A stretch of DNA of 64,000 nt from Gordonia jacobaea (GCF_001186365.1 NZ_LDTZ01000018.1:1-64000); one strand, 5' to 3'; shown: positions 16,691 through 25,780, counted from the first letter of the stretch. Notes: generated from the letters alone by a model not told the origin. Made by a program: numbers and translations.

Positions 16691-17836
16691 ATGACTACCG
16701 GAGTCCAGCCAACCGAATCCGCGATCCGCTCCGCGCTGAGCAAGGTCAACGATCCCGAGATCGGCAAGCCGATCACCGACCTGGGAATGCTCAAGTCGGT
16801 GCAGATCAACGACGACTCGAGCGTCGATGTCACCATCTACCTCACGACGTCGGGTTGTCCGATGCGCACCGAGATCTCGGGCCGGGTGGAGAAGGCCGTA
16901 GCCGACGTCCCCGGCGTCGGCACGATCCGCGTCGATCTCGACGTGATGGACGACGAACAGCGCACCGAGCTACGCAAGAAGCTCCGCGGCGACAAGGCAG
17001 AGCCGGTCATTCCGTTCGCGCAACCCGGTTCGCTGACCAGGGTGTATGCCGTCGCGTCCGGCAAGGGCGGCGTCGGAAAGTCGTCGGTGACGGTGAATCT
17101 GGCGACGGCCCTCGCGCAACGCGGACTGTCCGTTGGCGTACTCGACGCAGACATCTACGGCCATTCTGTGCCGCGCATGCTCGGCAGCGACGCCAAGCCG
17201 ACGCAGGTCGAGAAGATGATCATGCCGCCGATCAGCCACGACGTGAGGTTCATCTCGATCGGGCAATTCACCGACGGCAATACCCCGGTCACCTGGCGCG
17301 GACCGATGCTGCACCGCGCGCTTCAGCAGTTCCTCGCCGACGTCTACTGGGGAGATCTCGACGTGCTCCTCCTCGACCTGCCACCGGGGACCGGCGACGT
17401 CGCCATCTCGATCGCACAGCTCATCCCGGGCGCGGAGATCCTCGTGGTGACCACCCCGCAGCAGGCCGCTGCCGAGGTCGCCGAACGCGCGGGTGCGATC
17501 GCGCTGCAGACAAGGCAGAAGATCCTCGGCGTCGTCGAGAACATGTCGTGGCTCGAACTGCCCGACGGTACGCGCATGGAGCCGTTCGGCTCCGGAGGCG
17601 GCGAGAAGGTCGCCGAGCGGTTGACCCGGGCCGTCGGGTCGAGCGTCGACTTGCTCGGCCAGGTGCCGCTGGAGACCGCGCTGCGCGAGGGCGGCGATTC
17701 CGGTGAGCCCGTTGTGCTCTCGGCTCCCGACTCAGCATCTGGGCGTGCGCTACGCGCGATCGCCGACAAGCTCGCGGTTCGTCGACGTGGCCTCGCGGGC
17801 ATGAGCCTCGGCATCGACACAACGCGTCACGGCTGA
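16691..17836 (+). CDS. mrp: Mrp/ApbC-family iron-sulfur cluster carrier P-loop ATPase
   Basis: 381 residues. Residues 1-95 form the MIP18/DUF59 domain (VNDPEIGKPITDLGML, then TTSGCPM). The deviant Walker A is SGKGGVGKSSVTVNLA, followed by the Mrp signature DADIYGHSVPRMLG and LLLDLPPGTGDVAISIAQ. The C-terminal CxxC found in enterobacterial ApbC/Mrp is replaced by ELPDGTRMEPFG, as I recall for mycobacterial Mrp. Cluster binding by that site is therefore doubtful. It is the Rv1229c counterpart and is convergent with tatB. Confidence 0.92.
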   Translation: MTTGVQPTESAIRSALSKVNDPEIGKPITDLGMLKSVQINDDSSVDVTIYLTTSGCPMRTEISGRVEKAVADVPGVGTIRVDLDVMDDEQRTELRKKLRGDKAEPVIPFAQPGSLTRVYAVASGKGGVGKSSVTVNLATALAQRGLSVGVLDADIYGHSVPRMLGSDAKPTQVEKMIMPPISHDVRFISIGQFTDGNTPVTWRGPMLHRALQQFLADVYWGDLDVLLLDLPPGTGDVAISIAQLIPGAEILVVTTPQQAAAEVAERAGAIALQTRQKILGVVENMSWLELPDGTRMEPFGSGGGEKVAERLTRAVGSSVDLLGQVPLETALREGGDSGEPVVLSAPDSASGRALRAIADKLAVRRRGLAGMSLGIDTTRHG

Positions 17837-17841
17837 CACGT

Positions 17842-17878
17842 CTGTCCTCCAGGCCCGACGGTCAGCCGGGGTGGACAG
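17842..17878. terminator. Inverted repeat between mrp and tatB, possible bidirectional terminator
   Basis: CTGTCC (17842) pairs with GGACAG (ending 17878), with GGC/GCC complementarity inside. It fills the 42-bp gap between two convergent genes and has no T-tract. It slightly overlaps neither stop codon of mrp. Confidence 0.4.
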
Positions 17879-18364
17879 TCAGGTGGCGTCCCAGTCGGCC
17901 ACATCGTGCCGACGCGAACTCTGCTCTGATGTCCTCTGCTCTGATGTCCTCTGCTCTGATGTCGACGCACTCGTATTCGAACTCGCGCGCTGACCCTCCT
18001 TGGTCATCGGCACGGGCGCGGAGACCGGCTTGATCGGCGGGGTCTGTGAGTCACGCTCGACGGTGTTCGACGACGGTCCGCTGGTGAAGATCGACGAGTC
18101 GCCGTCGAAGAGATGCTTGGTGATCATCGACTGTGGGGTGAGTCCGCGTAGCTCGTTCAGTTGCGAGAGCGGCTTACGCAGCTCGTCGAATTCGGGGCCG
18201 AAGTCGTTTTTCAACTGATCGGTGGCACCCGTCGCGTACTCGCGCGCCTTGCGCAGCGACTGCATGCTCCACGACACGGCCCCGGGGAGCCGCTCCGGGC
18301 CGAGAATGACCAGCGCAGCGACGAGCAGCACGAGGATCTCACCCCAACCGATGCTGCTGAACAT
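17879..18364 (-). CDS. tatB: Twin-arginine translocase subunit TatB
   Basis: 161 residues. The N-terminal membrane helix with a short amphipathic helix is typical: [19 protein letters not shown], then ILGPERLPG. It pairs with TatA/TatC to recognise folded Tat substrates. Residues 85-161 are disordered and polar and include three TSEQR-type repeats from a 15-bp DNA repeat at about 17919-17962. It follows htrA, rseA and sigE in the same direction, as in mycobacteria (Rv1221-Rv1224), linking export to the envelope-stress regulon. Confidence 0.92.
   Translation of the reverse strand: MFSSIGWGEILVLLVAALVILGPERLPGAVSWSMQSLRKAREYATGATDQLKNDFGPEFDELRKPLSQLNELRGLTPQSMITKHLFDGDSSIFTSGPSSNTVERDSQTPPIKPVSAPVPMTKEGQRASSNTSASTSEQRTSEQRTSEQSSRRHDVADWDAT
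17919..17962. repeat. Three 15-bp tandem repeats inside tatB (ctctgctctgatgtc)
   Basis: Near-perfect units encode repeated EQRTS pentapeptides in the disordered tail of TatB. The unit length keeps the frame. Confidence 0.8.
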
Positions 18365-18382
18365 GACACTTCCCTACTCTGA

Positions 18383-18462
18383 AACCGATCTACGACGCTA
18401 ATCGCTGGCCAACCGATCTACGCCAGTCGCTGGGTGGCCGAACCCGCGCTAGTCGCTGGCTG
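18383..18462. repeat. Degenerate approx. 28-bp direct repeats at the htrA 3' end
   Basis: Copies at 18383-18410 and 18411-18439 both begin aaccgatctacg and contain tcgctgg. A third, partial copy at 18440-18462 includes the htrA stop codon region (ctagtcgctggctg). It looks like duplication of the gene tail into the 84-bp gap before tatB. Confidence 0.6.
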
Positions 18463-20032
18463 TGGTGATCGAACCGTTGAATGTTCGACCGTCCCGCCAG
18501 TAGGTGAACGGCACCCGCTCACCGATCTTCGTCGTGCGCACCGCAACCGTCAATTCGTCGGCGCTTTCGATGCTGCGGCCGTTGAAGGAGGTGATGACGT
18601 CGTTCTCCCTGACGCCCGCCTGTGCCGCCGGCCCGTCGGCGACGACGTTGCGCACGCCCGCGCCGAGTACTCGGTCATTGCGGACAGAGCTTGCGCTCAC
18701 GCCGATCTGCGGATGGTTGACTTTGCCGTCGCGGATCAGTGACTGGGCGATGGGGATGGCCTGGCTGATGGGAATGGCGAAGCCGAGACCTATCGAGCCG
18801 CCGGCACCGGAGGCGATTGCCGTGTTGATCCCGACCACCGCCGCCGACTCGTCGACGAGCGGACCACCCGAGTTGCCGGGGTTGATCGCCGCATCGGTCT
18901 GGATCGCGTCGATCACGGCATCGGTGTCCGACTCGGCGTCGGGTGGCAGCGGGACCGCGCGGTGCGTCGCGCTGACGATCCCGCTGGTGACAGTGCGGTC
19001 GAGGCCCAGCGGCGAACCGAATGCGATGACCTCTTCACCGATCTGCAGATCGTCGGAGTTGCCGATCTTCGCAACCGTCAGGTTCGCCACGTTGTCGACC
19101 TTGAGCACAGCGAGGTCGGTGTGGATGTCGCGGCCGACGATGCGGGCGGGCACTCGGTTGCGATCGGAGAAGACGACCTCGAGCTTGGCGCTGCGGTCGT
19201 TCGCCGCCATCGAGATCACGTGGTTGTTGGTGAGGATGTAACCGTCTGCGTCGATCACGAAACCCGAACCGGTGCCGTAGGCGCTCGCTGTCCGCACATC
19301 GACCGACACCACCGATTTCTCGACGGCCTTGGCGACGCGCGCGACGGCCGATTTCGGTTCTCCCCCGCCATCTCCGCCGTCGCCCGTCGAGAGTTTCACC
19401 GTGTTGCTGTTCAGCGGTGACGCGACCTCTGCGGTGTAGCGGCCGATCAATCCGCCGACCAACCCGATCAGCAATGCCAGGACGGCGAGGGTGGCCAGGG
19501 CATACCACGTCACCCTCTTACCGAAGAGCAGATCCTTGACGCCCAGCTTCGGACCGGCGACCGTCGGGTCTATCGCAGACTCGTCGACGAGCGCAGGCGC
19601 GTCGAGGGAGGCGATGCTCTCCGGGTCGCGCCACGGGTCCGGGGGCGCGGGCTCGTCGGTCGGGACGCCGTACGCGGCGAGTGGATCGCGCTGGAGTGTC
19701 TCGTCGGAACCCTCCGGCCTGCCGAATGCCTCGGCGAGCACCGCGTCGGGTGGCGCGATCTGCGGAGCGGGCCTCGACGACGACGGAGTGCTCGCGAACG
19801 AACCACGCACGCCTGCGGGGCGGCCGAACACCTGAGCGGTAGCCGGCGACACCGGGACGTGTCGCTGCTGGCCGCGGGAAGCGCCGTCGCCGGGTGGCGT
19901 CTCGGCAGGAGGTGTCGCACCTCCCGTTGCAGCGGCGTTCTCACGGCTGAAGGGTGAATCGTCCGGCTGCGAACGGCACTGACCGCCGTCAGATCCGCCG
20001 GCGTCGGTCTCGTCGATGTCGTCTGCTCCCAC
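18449..20032 (-). CDS. htrA: HtrA/DegP-family membrane-anchored serine protease
   Basis: 527 residues. Residues 1-170 are a disordered cytoplasmic region. One membrane helix follows at about 174-196 (VTWYALATLAVLALLIGLV). The extracytoplasmic trypsin-like domain has the full triad: His271 (TNNHVIS), Asp306 (IHTDLAVLK) and Ser388 (NPGNSGGPL). A C-terminal PDZ domain starts around GVSASSVRND and contains VVADGPAAQAGVRENDVI. It is expected to degrade or refold misfolded envelope proteins. It lies 17 bp after rseA in the sigE-rseA-htrA-tatB order, and regulation by SigE is likely by analogy with mycobacteria. Confidence 0.93.
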   Translation of the reverse strand: MGADDIDETDAGGSDGGQCRSQPDDSPFSRENAAATGGATPPAETPPGDGASRGQQRHVPVSPATAQVFGRPAGVRGSFASTPSSSRPAPQIAPPDAVLAEAFGRPEGSDETLQRDPLAAYGVPTDEPAPPDPWRDPESIASLDAPALVDESAIDPTVAGPKLGVKDLLFGKRVTWYALATLAVLALLIGLVGGLIGRYTAEVASPLNSNTVKLSTGDGGDGGGEPKSAVARVAKAVEKSVVSVDVRTASAYGTGSGFVIDADGYILTNNHVISMAANDRSAKLEVVFSDRNRVPARIVGRDIHTDLAVLKVDNVANLTVAKIGNSDDLQIGEEVIAFGSPLGLDRTVTSGIVSATHRAVPLPPDAESDTDAVIDAIQTDAAINPGNSGGPLVDESAAVVGINTAIASGAGGSIGLGFAIPISQAIPIAQSLIRDGKVNHPQIGVSASSVRNDRVLGAGVRNVVADGPAAQAGVRENDVITSFNGRSIESADELTVAVRTTKIGERVPFTYWRDGRTFNGSITTASD

Positions 20033-20049
20033 GCGTTCGTTTCCGGTGC

Positions 20050-20844
20050 TCAGCGTCCGCGCCAGCGGTTGCGGCGCCCACGGTCGGGCTCACCGCGGAC
20101 CGCGTCGGTTGGCGCAGTGGCGGGACGCGATGCCTCGTGCCCGAAGTCGGTGTGCCCGTAGTCGGTCTGTGTGTTCACCGGCGGCAAGCCCGACGCAGCG
20201 AGCGGTCCGGGCGTGGCAAAAGGTCCGTGGAACCGTCCGTCCGGAAACGGACTGGAGTGAAAGGCGTCGCGACGAGAGGGATTCGGACCAACCGGGCCGT
20301 CAGAACGACCCTGTTCGCGACGGTCGCGCACACCGGTCATGTCGATCTCGCGCGTGGGAATCTGGCTCAACTGACCGAGCAGGTCAGCGGGCATCGCCAC
20401 CGTCCCGGAGTCGCGCAGCCGCGTGCGGGCGTCGAGTTGAGCGTCGACGGCATCCATACATTCACGGCACAGCGCGAGGTGGTGCGTGGCCCGCACATGT
20501 GCGGTCATGCCGAGCTCACCGTCGACGAATGCTGCGACGGCCTCGGACGCGAGATGCTCGGTCGAAGCGAATCGACGCGGGCGGGGACGTCGGAAAGCGG
20601 GGTTGGGCGCGAACGAGGACGTCGCGGGTGACCACGTGGCGGGGTTCCACGGAGAACGCCTACGGCCCCGTAGATCGGGCGATGCAGCCACACCATCGGC
20701 GTGCCCTGCGGTGTCGACATGCGATGCTCCCTCAGCGGGCGGACCGTCGGCGAGCGCGCCACTACCGGGCGGGCTGTTGTCGACGTGAGCTCGTTTGTCG
20801 GCGTCCGCTGCGGAATCTCGTCGATCCCGTCGGCCGTCCATCAT
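20050..20844 (-). CDS. rseA: Zinc-binding anti-sigma factor RseA (anti-SigE)
   Basis: 264 residues from ATG 20844, which follows GAGGGG; a second ATG is at 20841. The middle carries the ZAS motif: AVAAFVDGELG, then HHLALCRECMDAV with the HxxxCxxC ligands. The region before it is Gly/Asp/Pro rich. The C-terminal 100 residues are disordered (PDGRFHGPFATPGP), with no membrane helix, so it is a soluble anti-sigma factor. It should bind and hold SigE. In M. tuberculosis RseA is phosphorylated and degraded to release SigE; that is not visible here. It is about twice the usual length because of the disordered ends. Confidence 0.88.
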   Translation of the reverse strand: MMDGRRDRRDSAADADKRAHVDNSPPGSGALADGPPAEGASHVDTAGHADGVAASPDLRGRRRSPWNPATWSPATSSFAPNPAFRRPRPRRFASTEHLASEAVAAFVDGELGMTAHVRATHHLALCRECMDAVDAQLDARTRLRDSGTVAMPADLLGQLSQIPTREIDMTGVRDRREQGRSDGPVGPNPSRRDAFHSSPFPDGRFHGPFATPGPLAASGLPPVNTQTDYGHTDFGHEASRPATAPTDAVRGEPDRGRRNRWRGR

Positions 20845-20996
20845 GTGTGGTTCACCCCTCTTCACAGGTCGGTCTCCGCGAGCGAACCGGTCGGGTCCGT
20901 GACGCGGAGGGCGCTGCGTGCCCGTGCCGGCAACACAGCCTATCCGAATCCCAAACGGCACGACGGTGCCCGGGGTTCCCGAATCGGGTGAAAACG

Positions 20997-21635
20997 TCAG
21001 TTTCCGACGGCTACCGAACGCCGATTGTCGTGGCCGCGAGCTGCGAGGTAATCCCGGATCGTCTGCCGTCCGCGGTGGATACGACTACGCACCGTGCCGA
21101 GCTTGACGCCCAGCGTCGCGGCGATCTCCTCGTAGGAAAGTCCCTCGATGTCGCAGAGGACGACTGCGGCGCGGAAATCGGGGGTCAGCGAGTCGAGCGC
21201 AGCCTGGAGGTCGGGGTCGAGATTGGCGTCGGCGTAGATCTGCTGAGGATCGGGAGTGTCGCCGGGAACACGGTCGTACTCCTCTGGCAGGGCCTCCATG
21301 CGGATCTTGTTGCGACGACGGACCATGTCGAGGAACAGATTGGTGGTGATGCGGTGCAGCCACCCCTCGAACGTTCCCGGCCGATAATTCGACAGCGAGC
21401 GGAACACCCTGATGAAGGTCTCCTGCGTCAGATCCTCGGCGTCGTGCTGATTGCCGGAGAGACGGTAGGCGAGCCGGTAGACGCGGTCAGCGTGCTCACG
21501 GACCAGCTCGTCCCACGTCGGCATCAAGAACTCATCGCCGGTTGCGTCGAAGCCCGCCGTCCCCGAGGGGATGACGTCGATCGTCTCGACCGCCGTGTTC
21601 AACTCTGCGGTGGTGGATGCCTGGGGATCAGTCAT
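20997..21635 (-). CDS. sigE: ECF RNA polymerase sigma factor SigE
   Basis: 212 residues. Region 2 is [20 protein letters not shown], then FIRVFRSL and [15 protein letters not shown]. Region 4 is [20 protein letters not shown] followed by [10 protein letters not shown]. These segments are almost word for word those of mycobacterial SigE. It directs the surface/envelope stress response. It is followed by its anti-sigma gene after 152 bp. The 40-residue N-terminal tail is variable. No GGAAC/GTT-type autoregulated promoter was found in the upstream gap. Confidence 0.95.
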   Translation of the reverse strand: MTDPQASTTAELNTAVETIDVIPSGTAGFDATGDEFLMPTWDELVREHADRVYRLAYRLSGNQHDAEDLTQETFIRVFRSLSNYRPGTFEGWLHRITTNLFLDMVRRRNKIRMEALPEEYDRVPGDTPDPQQIYADANLDPDLQAALDSLTPDFRAAVVLCDIEGLSYEEIAATLGVKLGTVRSRIHRGRQTIRDYLAARGHDNRRSVAVGN

Positions 21636-21992
21636 CGCGGGTGGCCGGTTCCCTTCTTTTGCTGTCGAGCGGCTCGAGTCCGATTCGACACGAATTCGCT
21701 ATCTTGAACACCTGCGCATCGACGGCTATTCCGACCACCGCGCCCGTGCTGTTGTCTCACCCTCTCCCATCGCGGTGTGGTCGCAGTGTGAGGCGGCTGA
21801 GGTTTCACTGAGTAAGTCTTCGCTGAGGACGCTTTGCCGAGCATGTCTGCACTGCAGAGCACGTCTTCACTGAAGTACGTCGGAGCCCGCGACGATTCGG
21901 ATGGGTCGGGTTTACGACTCGTCGACCTCCGTCAACACCCGAATCGGGCGTGCCACTGACATGGCGGGCCGTGTCCGGCCTAATCTCATGGA
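21636..21992. other. 357-bp divergent intergenic region, sigE / O-methyltransferase
   Basis: No gene seen. It contains three copies of TTCRCTGA (21804, 21819 and 21866), of which the first two are 15 bp apart. A -10 box for the rightward gene is at its right end. Confidence 0.5.
21981..21986 (+). promoter_or_regulatory. -10 box TAATCT for the O-methyltransferase gene (leaderless type)
   Basis: TAATCT ends 6 nt before ATG 21993. Confidence 0.5.
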
Positions 21993-22649
21993 ATGACCGA
22001 TGCACCCACCGGTACCGATGCCGCGGCCGCGGCCCTGATCGACTACGCCGAATCGGCGATCGTCGAAGACGATGCGCTGGCCGCCGCGAGGGCACGCGCA
22101 GACGAATTGGGGACCGAACCAGTCAGCCCGGCAGTGGGTGCACTGCTGGCGTTGCTCGCCCGCTCGTGCGACGCACACGCCATTGCCGAGATCGGCACCG
22201 GCACCGGGGTGAGTGGCCTCTGGCTTCTCAACGGAATGTCGGGCGACGGGGTCCTCACCACCATCGACCCCGAACCCGAACACCACCGCGCCGCACGCGC
22301 GTCGTTCGCAGGCGCCGACATCCCGCCCGGCAGGACCCGGCTGATCAACGGCACGCCGCGAGAGGTATTGCCGCGACTGTCCGACGGCTCCTACGACCTC
22401 GTGTTCATCGACGGTCCGCTGATAGACCTCCCGACGTTCGTCGACGAGGCCGTCCGGATGCTGCGCCCGGGCGGCGTGGTCGTGGTGCACAACGCCACAG
22501 CGTCGGGGGCGGTCGGCGACCCGACACGCACGGACCCGGTGACGAGCGCGGCACGGTCCGCCGCGCTGCGCATCGCCGACGACGATCAGTTGCTGCCCGT
22601 GGTGGTTCCCCTCGGGGGTGGAGTACTCGCAGCGGCGAAAGCCCGCTGA
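21993..22649 (+). CDS. Class I SAM-dependent O-methyltransferase (Rv1220c-like)
   Basis: 218 residues. SAM-binding motif I is AEIGTGTGVSGLWL. It is followed by TTIDPEPEHHRAAR (acidic loop), then SYDLVFIDGPLIDLP and LRPGGVVVVHNA. The pattern is that of the catechol/caffeoyl-CoA-type O-methyltransferase 3 family. The substrate is unknown. It is divergent from sigE, as its counterpart is in M. tuberculosis, and is the last gene of that syntenic block; manB follows 7 bp later on the other strand. Confidence 0.88.
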   Translation: MTDAPTGTDAAAAALIDYAESAIVEDDALAAARARADELGTEPVSPAVGALLALLARSCDAHAIAEIGTGTGVSGLWLLNGMSGDGVLTTIDPEPEHHRAARASFAGADIPPGRTRLINGTPREVLPRLSDGSYDLVFIDGPLIDLPTFVDEAVRMLRPGGVVVVHNATASGAVGDPTRTDPVTSAARSAALRIADDDQLLPVVVPLGGGVLAAAKAR

Positions 22650-22655
22650 GCGCGC

Positions 22656-23789
22656 TCAGACGTCGGTGGAGAAGCGCACGCCGCCGTCGGGTAGTTGAAC
22701 ACCCGGCCATACGCGCGCGCCGCGCAGCAGTTCACACCGTGCGCCGACCTCTGCGCCGTCGCCGATGACGGTGTCGCGGATGAGCGCACGCGGGCCGATA
22801 CGCGCACCCTTTCCGACGATGCTGCGCTCCACGACGGCACCCGCTTCGACGACCGAGCCGTCGAACAACACCGCGCCGTCGAGTCGAGCACGTGGGCCGA
22901 CCTCACAGCCGCGACCCACGACGGTTCCGCCGACGAGGACGGCACCGGGAGCAACGCCCGCACCCTCGTGGACCAGCGATTCGCCGTGACGGTCACCGAG
23001 GGCAGGCGAGGGCGCGATACCGCGCACGAGGTCGGCCGAGCCACGCACGAAATCCTCCGGCGTGCCCATGTCACGCCAGTAGGTGTTGTCGACGTAGGCC
23101 TGGACGCGCTTGCCGTCGGCGAGCAGGCTCGGGAACACCTCGCGCTCCACCGACACCTCACGGCCCGCCGGGATCTGCTCGATGACCCCGCGACGGAACA
23201 CGTAGGTGCCCGCGTTGATCTGATCGGTTGGCGGGTCCTGGGTCTTCTCCAGGAACGCCGTGACCCTGCCGTTGTCATCGGTGGGCACGGAGCCGTACGC
23301 ACGCGGATCACCGACGCGCACGAGATGCAGCGTGACGTCGGCCTCGGTGCGCTGATGTGTCGCGACGACCTGGCTGATGTCGGTTCCGCTGAGCACATCG
23401 CCGTTGAACACCACGATGTCCTCGGCGGTGAGCAGATCGAGCACGTTGCGGATACCGCCGCCGGTGCCCAGCGGCTCGTCCTCGGTCACGTAGCGAAGGT
23501 TCAGATCGAGCTTCGAGCCATCGCCGTAGTACTCCGAGAACACACTCGCCTTGAAGGACGTGCTGAGCACGACGTCGGTGATCCCTGCTGCGCGGATTCG
23601 CGACAACATATGTGTGAGGAAGGGCAACCCGGCAACGGGCAGCATCGGCTTGGGCGCCGACAACGTCAGCGGGCGCAACCGTGTGCCCTTACCACCGACG
23701 AGGATCACCGCCTGGGTCTTCGACATGTCGACGTCAGCGCTGGGCGCCGACGTCGAGGTGGCCGTGCTCGGAACGGTAAATCCGGTCAC
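22656..23789 (-). CDS. manB: Mannose-1-phosphate guanylyltransferase (GDP-mannose pyrophosphorylase)
   Basis: 377 residues. The nucleotidyltransferase signature is AVILVGGKGTRLRPLTLS with APKPMLPVAGLPF. The catalytic Asp is in VVFNGDVLSG. C-terminal residues about 265-360 form a left-handed beta-helix with hexapeptide repeats (VGGTVVGRGCEVGPRA). It makes GDP-mannose from Man-1-P and GTP, for lipomannan, LAM and PIM synthesis. Its GTGA start overlaps the wbbL stop. In mycobacteria Rv3264c has the same neighbours. The symbol manB follows mycobacterial usage; other species use manC. Confidence 0.9.
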   Translation of the reverse strand: MTGFTVPSTATSTSAPSADVDMSKTQAVILVGGKGTRLRPLTLSAPKPMLPVAGLPFLTHMLSRIRAAGITDVVLSTSFKASVFSEYYGDGSKLDLNLRYVTEDEPLGTGGGIRNVLDLLTAEDIVVFNGDVLSGTDISQVVATHQRTEADVTLHLVRVGDPRAYGSVPTDDNGRVTAFLEKTQDPPTDQINAGTYVFRRGVIEQIPAGREVSVEREVFPSLLADGKRVQAYVDNTYWRDMGTPEDFVRGSADLVRGIAPSPALGDRHGESLVHEGAGVAPGAVLVGGTVVGRGCEVGPRARLDGAVLFDGSVVEAGAVVERSIVGKGARIGPRALIRDTVIGDGAEVGARCELLRGARVWPGVQLPDGGVRFSTDV

Positions 23790-24691
23790 TGGTCGTGTCC
23801 TCTCGAGTGGGTCGAACCATCATCATCAACGATCATGTCGCGCCCCGCAGCGCGGACCGCCAGGCGCGAACGAAGCGCGAGGCCGAGCCTCAGCGCGAGG
23901 CGCAGCGGTGCGCGCAGCAGTCCCGGATTGCGGTCAGCCTGGAACATGTACGCGCTGCGGTGGTGCGCCGGCAGCATCGCGCCGGGGTCACGACCTGCGC
24001 TGTGGCCCTTCGTGTGAGTGACCTCGGCGCCCGGCACGTAGAGGTTGAGCCATCCGGCTTTGCCGAGTCGGTCTCCGAGGTCGACGTCCTCCATGTACAT
24101 GAAGTACCGCTCGTCGAAGCCGCCGATCGCCTCGAAGGCCTCGCGGCGCACCAGCAGGCATGATCCCGACAGCCAGCCGACGGGTCGCTCGCTGGGGGCG
24201 ACGTCGTCGGCGCGGTAGGCCGCAGTCCACGGGTTCGACTTCCACACGGTCCCCAGCAGTGCGTGCCCCGTTCCCGACACCAGGCTCGGGACACTGCGTG
24301 CCGACGGGTAGACCGAACCGTCCGGTTCGTAGATCAGGGGCCCCAAAGCCCCTGCCCGCGGCCAGCGCGCGGCGGCCGCGACCAATTCGTCGATCGCACC
24401 GGGCGACCACTCGACGTCCGGGTTGGCGATCACGATGAAATCGACGTCGGTGCCGAGCTCGGCGACCGCCCTGTTGATGCCTCCGCCGTAGCCGATGTTG
24501 CCGCCGGTGTGCACCAGCGTGACGTTGTCGTGGTCGCGTGCCGCGGCCTCGGGTGCGCCGTCGCCGGAGCCGTTGTCGGCAATGATGACGCGCGGTACAG
24601 CTGAGGTCGCGTGGTCGAGACTCTTCAAGAAGGTCTCCACGTGGCCGCCGGACCAATAGGTCACCGTCACGACACCGATGGCAGAAGTCAC
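23786..24691 (-). CDS. wbbL: Rhamnosyltransferase WbbL (arabinogalactan linker)
   Basis: 301 residues from GTG 24691; TACCCT six bases upstream supports that start as leaderless. GT-A fold, GT2 family: VVTVTYWSGGHVETFL, then IIADNGSGDGAPEAA, the metal-binding region IVIANPDVEW, and GGFDERYFMYMEDVDLGDR near residue 200. It transfers rhamnose from dTDP-rhamnose onto GlcNAc-PP-decaprenol, the second step of the peptidoglycan-arabinogalactan linker. The product is membrane-associated. rmlD, which makes its donor, lies just upstream, and manB follows by overlap. Confidence 0.9.
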   Translation of the reverse strand: MTSAIGVVTVTYWSGGHVETFLKSLDHATSAVPRVIIADNGSGDGAPEAAARDHDNVTLVHTGGNIGYGGGINRAVAELGTDVDFIVIANPDVEWSPGAIDELVAAAARWPRAGALGPLIYEPDGSVYPSARSVPSLVSGTGHALLGTVWKSNPWTAAYRADDVAPSERPVGWLSGSCLLVRREAFEAIGGFDERYFMYMEDVDLGDRLGKAGWLNLYVPGAEVTHTKGHSAGRDPGAMLPAHHRSAYMFQADRNPGLLRAPLRLALRLGLALRSRLAVRAAGRDMIVDDDGSTHSRGHDQ

Positions 24692-24697
24692 CCGGTC

Positions 24698-24703
24698 AGG
24701 GTA
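24698..24703 (-). promoter_or_regulatory. -10 box TACCCT for wbbL (leaderless type)
   Basis: On the minus strand TACCCT is 6 nt before GTG 24691. It decides the start codon choice. Confidence 0.45.
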
Positions 24704-24772
24704 ACCAACCACCGACCGGATCCCCGACGTCCCTCCCGCGTATGTCACGCGTCCGTGGGGATCGGCGATACC

Positions 24773-25762
24773 TCATTCGTTCCGAACGTCGGGTTCCGCG
24801 ATCGCCGCACCCAGCGCATCCCGCCAGCCCCGCAGCGGGGTCAGCCCTGCGTCGGCCCACGCCGACGCGTCGAGGACCGAATAGGCGGGCCGCGGCGCGG
24901 GTCGGGGGAACTCGTCCGTCGTCACGGGCGATACCCGGGACGGATCGGCACCCACCCCCTCGAAGACGGCCTGCGCGACGTCGAACCACGTCGCTGCGCC
25001 CGAGTTGGTGGCGTGCAGGACGGCCCCGGTCACGGCGTCGTCGCCGACACGTGATGCCAACTCCCACACTCCGTCGGCCAGGTCTCGCGCATAGGTCGGT
25101 GAGCCGGTCTGGTCGTCGACGACGGTGATCGTGTCGCGGGACGCCTCGAGGCGGCGCATCGTGCCGACGAAGTCGGGGCTTTCGCGACCTCCCGTGTACA
25201 CCCAGGCGGTTCGGACGATGGTGGCGGTCGGATCGGCGGCCCGCGCGGCACGCTCGCCCTCGAGTTTCGTTGCGCCGTAGACGGTTTCGGGAGCGAGGTC
25301 GTCCTCGACCATCGTCGCTTCATATGGCGTGGTCCGCGGCGCGGGCCGGGCCTCACCTTCGCGTGGGCTGCCCGCGGCAGCTCCGCCGAAGACGTAGTCG
25401 GTGGAGATGTGGATCAACCACGCGCCGCCTCGGGCTGTCTGCGTCGCCAGATTCGCCGGCCCGCTCGCATTGACCGCCGCGGCCCGCTCGCGATCGGACT
25501 CCGCGGCGTCGACGTTGGTGTAGGCCGCGCAGTTGACCACGACGTCTCCCGCTGCGAGGTCGGCGAATGCCCGGGCGACCGACTCGGCGTCGGAGATGTC
25601 GACGTCGCGCGAAGTCAGGGCGCGAACGTGGCTGGGCTTGTGCTCGGAATCGAGCAGCGCTGTGCCGAGCTGGCCGCCTGCCCCCACGATCCACACCGTG
25701 CATTCCTTCGCTGCGATATCGCTGTTCGATGGTTCCGTATCGACGTCGTCGCCCCTGTGCAT
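24773..25762 (-). CDS. rmlD: dTDP-4-dehydrorhamnose reductase
   Basis: 329 residues from ATG 25762, with GAGG close upstream; GTG 25780 is possible. The Rossmann motif is WIVGAGGQLGTALL. The extended-SDR catalytic pair is STDYVFGG and YGATKLEGE (Tyr-x-x-x-Lys). It catalyses the last step of dTDP-L-rhamnose synthesis using NADPH. Rhamnose then goes to WbbL. The neighbouring lcp gene, which is divergent, attaches the finished arabinogalactan to peptidoglycan, so the locus is dedicated to the cell-wall core. The N-terminus is about 15 residues longer than needed for the fold. Confidence 0.9.
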   Translation of the reverse strand: MHRGDDVDTEPSNSDIAAKECTVWIVGAGGQLGTALLDSEHKPSHVRALTSRDVDISDAESVARAFADLAAGDVVVNCAAYTNVDAAESDRERAAAVNASGPANLATQTARGGAWLIHISTDYVFGGAAAGSPREGEARPAPRTTPYEATMVEDDLAPETVYGATKLEGERAARAADPTATIVRTAWVYTGGRESPDFVGTMRRLEASRDTITVVDDQTGSPTYARDLADGVWELASRVGDDAVTGAVLHATNSGAATWFDVAQAVFEGVGADPSRVSPVTTDEFPRPAPRPAYSVLDASAWADAGLTPLRGWRDALGAAIAEPDVRNE

Positions 25763-25780
25763 GGCCTCATCGTGCCGCAC

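Noticed and set aside
21636..21992. Autoregulated SigE promoter (GGAAC and GTT boxes)
   Set aside because: A GGAAC word exists but overlaps the ribosome-binding region just before sigE, too close for a -35 box.
22695..24017. 440-codon plus-strand frame
   Set aside because: Antisense of manB and wbbL, composition typical of a GC-rich shadow frame.
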